Shown here piece by piece: positions 32,939-40,280 of a stretch of 64,000 nucleotides of DNA. How positions within the stretch are numbered: position 1 is the stretch's first letter; every line of letters begins with the position of its first letter. Source of the stretch: CAYXPR01 sp964467255 (GTDB lineage: Bacteria; Pseudomonadota; Alphaproteobacteria; Rickettsiales; RGZB01); contig CAYXPR010000005.1 in the NCBI GenBank assembly GCA_964467255.1, positions 67,676 to 131,675 on the forward strand, given 5' to 3'. Under the pieces are notes generated by a model that was not told where the DNA came from, did no database searches, and saw only the letters and a list, made by a program, of their open reading frames with translations. The translations under genes were made by a program, and so were the position numbers.

Positions 32939-34503
32939 TGCAAGTCATCATTCCCATGTCTGGCTTCGGTGAACGCTTTAAAAAAGCGGGATACACCATA
33001 CCAAAATTTCTTATCGAGCTTGAAGGCAAACCCATCATCGCGCATGTGATTGACCTCTTCCCCGGCGAAACGGATTTCACCTTCATCTGCAACGAACTGC
33101 ACATGAAAGAATTTCCGGTAGAGGCAACGCTAAAACGCTATTGCCCGACGGCAAAAATACACGTAATCCCACCGCACAAAAAAGGGCCTGTGCACACCGT
33201 GCTTTCGATTCGTGAGCAGATTGATGTTCGCAAGCCTACCATCGTAAATTACTGCGACTTCACCTGTTACTGGGATTACCCGCGCTTCATGCAGTGGGCA
33301 CAAACCCAAAAACTGGATGGCGCACTACCCGCGTATCGTGGCTTTCACCCCCATTCGCTTGCCGGAAATTATTACGCCTACATTAAAGAAGAAAATTTAC
33401 GCGTGCAGGATATTCAGGAAAAGAAGCCCTTCACCACCACACCGATGCAAGAGTTCGCCTCCACGGGCACTTATTATTTCAAGTCTGGCGCCACTATGTT
33501 GGAATGTTTTGATGCTGTCGTCGCACAAAACCTGACCATCAATAACGAATACTATATCAGCATGGCCTACAAACCTTTGCTGGAATCCGGTGCGCAGGTG
33601 GGCGTGTATGAAGTCGAGCACTTTATGCAATGGGGCACGCCCGAAGATGTGCAGGAATATCAATACTGGTCGGATATTTTTACAAAAATAGCCCACCGCA
33701 AACCCTACACCCATCCCTTGCCGGGCACCGTGATGATTCCAATGGCAGGCTTGGGGGAGCGCTTCTCAAAAGCCGGTTATGCCCTGCCAAAACCCCTGAT
33801 TCCTGTAGATAATCTTCCTATGGTGATTCGTGCCACGGAAGACCTGCCACCTGCTGCTAACTATGTTTTTGCCATACGCACAACAATGGCGGGGCACGAA
33901 AAAATTGCCGCAGAACTGACGCGGCATTTTGCCCATAGTCGCTGCGTGATGCTTGAAAAAGCAACAGAAGGACAGGCGCATACCTGCCTACTGGCCTGCA
34001 CAGATATTGCGGACACGACACCCCTCACCATCAGCGCCTGCGATAATGGCGTGATTGTGAATGATAAAGCACTCGCAGACTTACTGCGCAAACCTGATGT
34101 AGACGTGGTGGTGTGGGTCGCGCGCGGCCTACCGGGTGCAGCTCGTAATCCCAAAATGTATTCCTGGGTAGAGGCAGAGGGCGGCCGCGTGAAGCATGTT
34201 TCAGTGAAAAAACCTCTGCAAAATCCCGCCTGTGACCCGATTGTTATCGGCACATTTACATTCAAATCGAGTGGCGATTTCAAACACGCCGCCCAGCAGA
34301 TGATGCACGAAAATACACGGGTAAATGGTGAGTTTTACGTTGATACCTGTATCAACGATGCGGTAAAGGCGGGCTTACGCTGCCATGTTTTTGAAGTCGA
34401 TGCCTTTTTATGCTGGGGCACGCCCGATGAATTAAAAACATTCGAATATTGGCAATCCTGCTTCAAAAAATGGCCTGCACATGGTTATACTGCAGAGATG
34501 TAA
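32938..34503 (+). CDS. Tandem double sugar-phosphate nucleotidyltransferase
   Basis: 521 residues made of two related NTP-transferase domains in one chain. Domain 1 (1-255) starts IIPMSGFGERFKKAGYTIPK; domain 2 (266-515) starts MIPMAGLGERFSKAGYALPK. Both have the Gly-rich nucleotide loop and the conserved Lys, and both end in a WGTP motif (WGTPEDVQEYQYW, WGTPDELKTFEYW). Domain 1 retains an NYCDF segment; domain 2 has SACDNG at the equivalent place. Such enzymes couple a phosphorylated sugar or polyol to CTP, GTP, UTP or dTTP. Two domains could act on two substrates, or one could be regulatory. Confidence 0.88.
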   Translation: MQVIIPMSGFGERFKKAGYTIPKFLIELEGKPIIAHVIDLFPGETDFTFICNELHMKEFPVEATLKRYCPTAKIHVIPPHKKGPVHTVLSIREQIDVRKPTIVNYCDFTCYWDYPRFMQWAQTQKLDGALPAYRGFHPHSLAGNYYAYIKEENLRVQDIQEKKPFTTTPMQEFASTGTYYFKSGATMLECFDAVVAQNLTINNEYYISMAYKPLLESGAQVGVYEVEHFMQWGTPEDVQEYQYWSDIFTKIAHRKPYTHPLPGTVMIPMAGLGERFSKAGYALPKPLIPVDNLPMVIRATEDLPPAANYVFAIRTTMAGHEKIAAELTRHFAHSRCVMLEKATEGQAHTCLLACTDIADTTPLTISACDNGVIVNDKALADLLRKPDVDVVVWVARGLPGAARNPKMYSWVEAEGGRVKHVSVKKPLQNPACDPIVIGTFTFKSSGDFKHAAQQMMHENTRVNGEFYVDTCINDAVKAGLRCHVFEVDAFLCWGTPDELKTFEYWQSCFKKWPAHGYTAEM

Positions 34504-34522
34504 TGCAGAAAGGTTATAAAAA

Positions 34523-35332
34523 ATGAAAAAACCTTTTTTTCTCGGTGGCAGCTTCTTTCCACCGCACAATGCCAATAAAATGTCGCATGAGGGCAATGTT
34601 GAAAATGCCCGCAACATTTACTTCAGCCAAAAGCCGCCCAACCTACATTTTTTGCTCCGGCAGCGCTATGAGTGGATGAATCCGTTCCTTGAAGGAAAGA
34701 AATCGGTGTTTGAATTGGGCTGTGGTGCAGGCTTCTCAAAAGCCTTTATTACCCATCCGAATTTTGTGCTGACGGACGTGCGTAATGATGCGTGGGTTGA
34801 AAAAAATGTGGATGCACTAAACATGCCATTTGCCGATGGCTCTGTCGGTGCGCTTGTTGCCAGCCACATGATTCACCACGTTGCCACGCCACACCTTTTC
34901 TTTACCGAAGCAATAAGGGTATTGGAACCGGGCGGTCTTCTGGTGATTCATGAAATCAACACCTCACTACTGATGCGGCTCGTTTTGCGCCTGATGCGCC
35001 ACGAAGGGTATAGTTATGATGTGGATGTGTTTTCACCAGATACAGTTGCAAACCGTCCTGAAGACCCGTGGTCTGCCAACTGCGCTATTCCACAGATGTT
35101 GTTTAATAGCCCTACACAGTTCGAGCGGCATTTCCCCGCACTTAAAATCATTCACAACGAATTGTGCGAGTGTTACATTTTCCTGCTTTCAGGCGGCGTT
35201 ATCGCCAAAACTAAAACCGTTTCACTGCCGCACCCCCTGTTGCAGCTTATTCATAAGCTGGACCAACTGCTGATAAAACTGATGCCGAGTATTTTTGCAC
35301 TGGGGCGGCAAGTCGTGATTCAGAAGTTATGA
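34523..35332 (+). CDS. SAM-dependent methyltransferase (class I)
   Basis: 269 residues. Motif I is VFELGCGAGFSKAF near residue 62; LNMPFADGSVGALVASHMIHH and the proline-rich VLEPGGLLVIHEI complete a Methyltransf_11 core. The N-terminus and C-terminal 100 residues are extra. Its position between the nucleotidyltransferase and a glycosyltransferase suggests O-methylation of a glycan or polyol unit, or capping of a chain. The next start overlaps its stop (ATGA). Confidence 0.88.
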   Translation: MKKPFFLGGSFFPPHNANKMSHEGNVENARNIYFSQKPPNLHFLLRQRYEWMNPFLEGKKSVFELGCGAGFSKAFITHPNFVLTDVRNDAWVEKNVDALNMPFADGSVGALVASHMIHHVATPHLFFTEAIRVLEPGGLLVIHEINTSLLMRLVLRLMRHEGYSYDVDVFSPDTVANRPEDPWSANCAIPQMLFNSPTQFERHFPALKIIHNELCECYIFLLSGGVIAKTKTVSLPHPLLQLIHKLDQLLIKLMPSIFALGRQVVIQKL

Positions 35333-36033
35333 CACTATCGCTCATCATACCCTGTTACAATGAAAGCAAAAATTTGCCGTTGCTGGTAGCGCGCTGCGAA
35401 ACGCTCCTTCTGCGACCCGACACTGAGGTCATTTTGGTCAATAATGGCTCTACCGACGATAGCGCCGCTGTGCTGGGCGGTTTACAAAAAAATCACCCCG
35501 CCCTTAAAATTGTAACCGTGGATGTGAATCAGGGCTATGGCTTTGGCATTTTAAGCGGCCTTCGTGCCGCCAGCGGTGATGTTTTAGCCTGGACGCACGC
35601 CGACATGCAGACCGATCCGGTGGATGCATTGACTGGATTTGATTTTTTTGTACACCATGCCGCACCGGAAAGACTTTTCGTCAAGGGTCGCCGCTACGGC
35701 AGGCCACTGGCGGATGTGTGCTTTACCATTGGTATGGCTGTGTTCGAGGTGTTGTTTTTGCGGGCACGTCTGTGGGACATTAATGCCCAGCCCACCATGT
35801 TCCATCGCACGTTTTTTGCAACATGGAAAAATCCACCCCATGATTTTTCACTCGATTTATTTGCCTATTACCTTGCCCGCAAGCACCGCCTCCGTGTGCA
35901 ACGATTCCCTGTGCGGTTCGGTGAGCGAGCGCATGGCACATCGCACTGGAACGTAAACTGGAAAGCAAAAATTAAATTTATTAGGCGCACGCTGCAGTAT
36001 AGTTTTACATTACGCAAACATCTGGCAGAATAA
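35329..36033 (+). CDS. Family 2 glycosyltransferase
   Basis: 234 residues, compact GT-A fold, no membrane anchor. Visible: LSLIIPCYNESKNLPLLV at the N-terminus, VNNGSTDDSAAVL, the metal-binding DXD-type motif in WTHADMQTDP, and QGYGFGILSGLRAASGDVL. The relatives transfer a sugar from a nucleotide or dolichol/polyprenol donor, DPM1-like. It could use the product of the upstream nucleotidyltransferase. Starts inside the methyltransferase stop. Confidence 0.92.
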   Translation: MTLSLIIPCYNESKNLPLLVARCETLLLRPDTEVILVNNGSTDDSAAVLGGLQKNHPALKIVTVDVNQGYGFGILSGLRAASGDVLAWTHADMQTDPVDALTGFDFFVHHAAPERLFVKGRRYGRPLADVCFTIGMAVFEVLFLRARLWDINAQPTMFHRTFFATWKNPPHDFSLDLFAYYLARKHRLRVQRFPVRFGERAHGTSHWNVNWKAKIKFIRRTLQYSFTLRKHLAE

Positions 36034-36036
36034 GCC

Positions 36037-36630
36037 ATGCACATTATTGCACATCGCAAAAATACCATTGCTGAATTGCAGGCCACGCCGCCACAGTATG
36101 GCGTTGAGATTGACCTTAGAACCTATGGTGGCCGCTTGATTTTGCAGCACGACCCGTTTACCGATGCCGTGCCCTTTGAAGAATGGCTACAGTTTTTTAA
36201 ACATGGCCCGCTGGTGCTGAACGTAAAAGAAGATGGGCTGGAAAGCACAATTCTTGCCCTACTCAAAGCTCGCAATATCACCAATTTTTTCTTTTTAGAC
36301 CAAGCCATGCCCACGCTGATAAAAACGGCAAATGCTGGCGAAAAGCGTGTTGCCCTGCGGTTTTCGGAATATGAAGGACTCGATACCGTGTTAAAGCTTC
36401 AGGGAAAAGTGTCGTGGGTGTGGGTAGATTGCTTCACCGCCTGGCCGCTAGATGAAGCGTCTTATACAACGCTCAAAACCGCCGGCTTTAAACTGTGCCT
36501 TGTATCGCCTGAATTACAGGGCCGGCATGATACAAAAGAAATTACTACGATGAAGCGTTTTCTGAAGCAGCACAACATGATGATTGATGCCGTGTGCACT
36601 AAAAAACCTGACGCATGGCTGGCATCATGA
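36037..36630 (+). CDS. Short GDPD-like phosphodiesterase
   Basis: 197 residues, shorter than typical glycerophosphodiester phosphodiesterases (about 230-250; compare the 228-residue one at 54970). The likely catalytic residues are retained: IAHRKNT (His-5, Arg-6), GVEIDLRTYGG (Glu and Asp) and LILQHDPF (His). The usual PENT after the first His is replaced by KNTIAELQ. A role in cutting a phosphodiester bond in a glycan phosphate is plausible. It overlaps the next gene's start (ATGA). Confidence 0.8.
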   Translation: MHIIAHRKNTIAELQATPPQYGVEIDLRTYGGRLILQHDPFTDAVPFEEWLQFFKHGPLVLNVKEDGLESTILALLKARNITNFFFLDQAMPTLIKTANAGEKRVALRFSEYEGLDTVLKLQGKVSWVWVDCFTAWPLDEASYTTLKTAGFKLCLVSPELQGRHDTKEITTMKRFLKQHNMMIDAVCTKKPDAWLAS

Positions 36631-38681
36631 AGTTATTTCTCAAAGACCCGCTTTTTCTATCCGGACTTTTTCTGCGCCTTGCGCTACTTGCGCTGGCAGT
36701 GCCCTATATTCAAACGCTCTGGTTCGTACCTTTCTTAGAAGCCACCGCAACAACACCCACGCCAGATCCATGGCTCAGCTATTTTAATGCGGGTGGCGAC
36801 ACAAGGGCTTTTCCGTATGGCTTTGTGATGTATCTGGCATTCTTGCCTGCCACACTTTTGGGAATGGGGCTTGAGCATCTCCTTGGCATAAAAGGCTTCG
36901 TGCAGCTTGGTTTTGCCTGCACCATTTTTGTCAGCGACCTTTTGTTGTTTTATATTCTGCGCCGCCTGAACCCAGGCCGCGAAAAACAGGTCATGATTCT
37001 CTATTGGCTTTCACCAATTACCCTTTTTGTGTGCTATTGGCATGGGCAGAATGACATTATTCCCATCACACTGCTGATGTTGGCCTTTGGTTTTTTAAAA
37101 CGGCGAAGTGCCGGAAAAGCTGGCTTATTCTCTGCTCTGGCCATTTCTGCAAAGCTTGGCATGATACTGCCGCTACCGATTATGATGGTGTATATCTGGC
37201 GAAAAGGCGGCTGGGAAAGCGTGATGCGCTTCCTGCGCACTTTCCTGCCCTTTGCGGCGGTGCTGATTGCGCCTTTCTTCCTGCTTACGGGCTTAAAAAC
37301 CGCCGTTTTACACAGCCCTGAGGTGGATAAAATATTTTATGCCACGCTGACCTTGGCACCGGGCATGAAGGTGTATCTTACCCCGATTATTTACGCGCTG
37401 CTGATGTATTTGGTGATTAAAATCCGCCGTGTGGATTTTGGCTTGCTGATTTCACTTTCGGGCCTTTCTTTTTTAAGCCTGTTGCTGCTCGCCCCCACTT
37501 CGGTTGGTTGGTATTTGTGGGTTACGCCCTTCCTGATTTCCTACTATATCCGCAGCAAAAATGCCGCGCTCTTGACCCTTTTTCTGCACGTTGTTGCCTT
37601 CAGTTTTCAAGGCCTCAATGCCAGCGGCGCCTATGTCCACGCGCTGCATCTTGATGCCACGCAAGCAATCATTCATTTCTTACCCCTGTCAGAACATATC
37701 TTCACGCTTTGGCTTTCTGCCGCTGTCGTGGCGGGGGCGCTTCTTTTCATTGGCATGATGCAATACGGTGTGTTCGGGAATTACGCCTTCAAACTTTCAA
37801 AGCAACCCATCATGATCGGGATTGCAGGCGACTCCGGCACGGGAAAAGATACGCTCAACAATGCGCTATCGGGATTATTCTATAAAAACGATGTGGTTTC
37901 GGTATTTGGCGATGACTACCATTTGTGGGAACGCGGCGCGCCTGAATGGAAAACCTACACACACCTCAACCCCGCCGCCAATGACCTTGATAAATTCTAT
38001 ACAGACATTAAGCGGCTGAAAGACGGCAAGGACATTACCAATCGCTCGTATGACCACAGCACCGGACTTTTCACGGCACCCATTTTTATCCGCCAGCGTG
38101 ACCTTATCATTGCGTTTGGCCTGCATACTTTTTTCCTGCCCAATTTGCGAAAGCTCTTTGACGTGAAGCTGTTCATGGATATGGATGAAAACCTGCGTCG
38201 CTATTTTAAAGTTCAGCGCGATGTGCATGAGCGCGGCCATACGCTGAAAAAGGTCATGGCGGCCATTTTGAGGCGGCAGGGTGACGCAAAAGCGTTCATC
38301 AAACCACAGAAAAAATATGCCGACATCGTGTTTAAAATCGCCCCTGAGCGCGCCCTTTCTACAAAAAAACTAACGGGGAAAAATCTGCCGCCACTCAAAC
38401 TTTCCGTCACGCTGCAACGTGCGATGCCCTGCGGCCCGCTGTTAGAGAAGCTGGGTGCTTGTTGCGTTGTAAAGCAACGTTATATGGGTGAAAATAAAAT
38501 CGGCGTGGTGGAGCTAAACATTACCAATATCAATCTCAACGCACTTCAGACCGAAGCCTTTGCGCGTGAATTATTCCCTTACTTCCAGGAACTGCTTTCT
38601 GCCACACCGCGCTGGCAGGGTAGCACCATGGGGCTGATGCAGCTTTTCACGCTGATGTGCCTCTACGACCGTCGCAAATAG
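36627..38681 (+). CDS. Fusion of GT-C-like membrane glycosyltransferase and uridine-kinase/phosphoribulokinase-like domain
   Basis: 684 residues from the ATG at 36627 in an ATGA overlap; an in-frame ATG four codons earlier is less likely. Residues 1-385 hold about 10 membrane helices with GDTRAFPYGFVMYLAF, like DUF2029/PIG-M-type mannosyltransferases. A soluble domain follows: P-loop GIAGDSGTGKDT at 398-409, GDDYHLWERGAPEW and THLNPAANDLDKFYTDI, as in uridine kinases and phosphoribulokinases, then about 100 extra C-terminal residues. This fusion is unfamiliar to me. It ends the operon, its stop touching that of maf. Confidence 0.85.
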   Translation: MKLFLKDPLFLSGLFLRLALLALAVPYIQTLWFVPFLEATATTPTPDPWLSYFNAGGDTRAFPYGFVMYLAFLPATLLGMGLEHLLGIKGFVQLGFACTIFVSDLLLFYILRRLNPGREKQVMILYWLSPITLFVCYWHGQNDIIPITLLMLAFGFLKRRSAGKAGLFSALAISAKLGMILPLPIMMVYIWRKGGWESVMRFLRTFLPFAAVLIAPFFLLTGLKTAVLHSPEVDKIFYATLTLAPGMKVYLTPIIYALLMYLVIKIRRVDFGLLISLSGLSFLSLLLLAPTSVGWYLWVTPFLISYYIRSKNAALLTLFLHVVAFSFQGLNASGAYVHALHLDATQAIIHFLPLSEHIFTLWLSAAVVAGALLFIGMMQYGVFGNYAFKLSKQPIMIGIAGDSGTGKDTLNNALSGLFYKNDVVSVFGDDYHLWERGAPEWKTYTHLNPAANDLDKFYTDIKRLKDGKDITNRSYDHSTGLFTAPIFIRQRDLIIAFGLHTFFLPNLRKLFDVKLFMDMDENLRRYFKVQRDVHERGHTLKKVMAAILRRQGDAKAFIKPQKKYADIVFKIAPERALSTKKLTGKNLPPLKLSVTLQRAMPCGPLLEKLGACCVVKQRYMGENKIGVVELNITNINLNALQTEAFARELFPYFQELLSATPRWQGSTMGLMQLFTLMCLYDRRK

Positions 38682-39302
38682 CTAGGCAATCGCTTCGGGC
38701 ACTTTATCGCCCAGCGCAGGATGCGTGAACCCGAGGCCGGCAAGCATGTTTTTCACTTCCACCAGTGGCAGGCCCACCACGTTAGAAAAAGAACCATTGA
38801 TGGATTCTACAAAACCGCCGGCGCGCGACTGGATGCCATAGCAGCCAGACTTTCCTTCCCACTGCTTGCTTTTAAGATACGCCTCAAGCTCTTTATCTGA
38901 CAACGGTTTGAACTTCACCATCGTCATCACCAGCTTTGAAATTTGTTTTCCGCCGGGGGCAACCACGCTCACGCCGGTATATACACGGTGGCGGCGGCCA
39001 GAGAGCAGTTGCAGAATTTCACGCGCTTCGGCTTCACTGTTTGCTTTACCGATAATGCGGCGACCCACGGCAGCAATCGTATCTGCCGCTACCACATATG
39101 CCTTAGAATGCTTCTTGGCAGCCACTTGTGCTTTTTCTACCGCGAGGCGAAATGCCAGTTCTTCGGGCTTTTCATTTTTCTTCGGGGTTTCGTCGATATC
39201 CGACGGGCTAATGATATCCGGCAGCAAACCTATGCTTTCAAGCAGTCCTTTGCGCCCACTGGAAGCAGAGGCAAGAACAAGGGTGGGTGGATTGGCCGGC
39301 AT
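38682..39302 (-). CDS. maf: Maf family nucleotide pyrophosphatase
   Basis: 206 residues. Maf proteins hydrolyse dTTP, UTP and modified nucleotides such as m5UTP to monophosphates. Visible: LVLASASSGRKGLLESIGL at the N-terminus, FRLAVEKAQVA, the catalytic Asp in VVAADTIAAVG, the GRRHRVYTGV segment and KSGCYGIQSRAGGFVESINGS (parts). It is downstream of infA on the same strand, as in many alphaproteobacteria. Its stop codon abuts the stop of the convergent fusion gene. Confidence 0.94.
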   Translation of the reverse strand: MPANPPTLVLASASSGRKGLLESIGLLPDIISPSDIDETPKKNEKPEELAFRLAVEKAQVAAKKHSKAYVVAADTIAAVGRRIIGKANSEAEAREILQLLSGRRHRVYTGVSVVAPGGKQISKLVMTMVKFKPLSDKELEAYLKSKQWEGKSGCYGIQSRAGGFVESINGSFSNVVGLPLVEVKNMLAGLGFTHPALGDKVPEAIA

Positions 39303-39345
39303 ACTTCACCTTTTTAAAAAGGCAGCCCAGTGCACGGGCGGCAAT

Positions 39346-39564
39346 TTATTTGTGACGGTGCGTAACGCGTGCCTTGGAAAGGTCGTACGGCGTCATCTCA
39401 ACGCTCACCTCATCACCCAGCAGTACACGAATACGGTTTTTGCGCATGCGGCCCGATGTGTGTGCGAGCACTTCATGCCCGTTTTCGAGCACCACACGGA
39501 ACATAGCATTCGGCAATACTTCCGTTACCCTGCCTTTAAATTCTAGTAATTCTTCTTTGGCCAT
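39346..39564 (-). CDS. infA: Translation initiation factor IF-1
   Basis: 72 residues, exactly the usual length. A single S1/OB fold: MAKEELLEFKGRVTEVLPNA, FRVVLENGHEVLAHTSGRMR, LLGDEVSVEMTPYDLSKARV, and a basic tail THRHK. IF-1 blocks the ribosomal A site and assists IF-2 and IF-3. It is followed by maf with a 43-base gap. Confidence 0.98.
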   Translation of the reverse strand: MAKEELLEFKGRVTEVLPNAMFRVVLENGHEVLAHTSGRMRKNRIRVLLGDEVSVEMTPYDLSKARVTHRHK

Positions 39565-39645
39565 AATGGCGTTTCATGTCATCGGTAGGTTACAACTGCC
39601 TACTGCCTAACGAATAACGCGGTATTTTGCAAGGGAAAGAATGTT

Positions 39646-40092
39646 TTAGGCTGCGCCGGGGCCGCCCGTACCGACCGATCGGCCAAGCGCTGTAATGCCG
39701 GCTGCATTCAGCTGTGTTTTTAAAAGTTGAGTCACCTGCCCCGTTACCATCTCTTTCACCGGCATGCCCGCCGCTTTCATGGCATCAATAATTTCAACGC
39801 GCAAATCCGGTTTCTGGCATTCCAGAATAAAAAGTCCATTGTTAAAGTCTTTGCCGTGTATTTTGGCCGCCATTACAAAATAGCTGGGCTCACGGGTATC
39901 AAGATCCTTCTTCAATTCATCAAATCCTTGCTTCGCGCTGTGCGTGTAGCGGGCATGCATGTGGAGCGTGGTGCCGTCAGTGCCACGATACGCATCCTGC
40001 ACGGCTAAATCCGCCTGCAATAACACCTGCGATGCTTTTTCAAGCAGCGTGGCAAGAGTCGCCACCGCCGGTGGCTGGCTCACTGTTGGCAT
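39646..40092 (-). CDS. Soluble protein of unknown function with CtrA-type promoter
   Basis: 148 residues from the ATG at 40092, which has GGAGG immediately upstream; this start is clearly better than the longer frame. The sequence has a helical N-half (LATLLEKASQVLLQADLAVQ), a beta-rich centre (REPSYFVMAAKIHGKDFNNG, LFILECQKPDLRVEIID) and a Gly/Ala-rich tail. No signal peptide. Family unknown. The promoter region 40118-40149 contains a perfect CtrA-type site; the divergent coiled-coil gene has its own. Confidence 0.75.
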   Translation of the reverse strand: MPTVSQPPAVATLATLLEKASQVLLQADLAVQDAYRGTDGTTLHMHARYTHSAKQGFDELKKDLDTREPSYFVMAAKIHGKDFNNGLFILECQKPDLRVEIIDAMKAAGMPVKEMVTGQVTQLLKTQLNAAGITALGRSVGTGGPGAA

Positions 40093-40117
40093 AGGTTTCC
40101 TCCTCCATAACCATTTC

Positions 40118-40149
40118 ATTCTAATGAAGAATCATTAAAATATTGTTAA
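40118..40149 (-). promoter_or_regulatory. CtrA-type promoter of the gene at 39646-40092
   Basis: TTAA-N7-TTAA at 40135-40149, perfect. On the minus strand a 10-base spacer follows after one base, then TAGAAT (complement of 40118-40123). The GGAGG ribosome site of the gene lies a short distance downstream. Confidence 0.6.
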
Positions 40150-40213
40150 GTGGCGTAATATATAAATTTCCCTTGTTTATCAACATGATGATTTTTCTCC
40201 CCGCCCGCTTCAG

Positions 40214-40245
40214 TTAAGGTTTCCTTAACACTTTCATTTTATAAT
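40214..40245 (+). promoter_or_regulatory. CtrA-type promoter of the coiled-coil gene at 40281
   Basis: TTAAGGTTTCCTTAAC at 40214-40229 is a perfect TTAA-N7-TTAA plus the C that often follows in CtrA sites. Ten bases later comes TATAAT (40240-40245), an ideal -10 hexamer. A leader of roughly 30 bases would precede the ATG. Confidence 0.65.
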
Positions 40246-40280
40246 TAGAGGGTGGAAAAAACACGGATGGCACAGAGAAA

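Noticed and set aside
36627..38681. Kinase-glycosyltransferase fusion considered as a sequencing artefact
   Set aside because: The frame is continuous for 684 codons with no stop, no homopolymer run at the junction (codons 385-397) and no internal start with a ribosome site, so I accept the fusion, while asking for confirmation.
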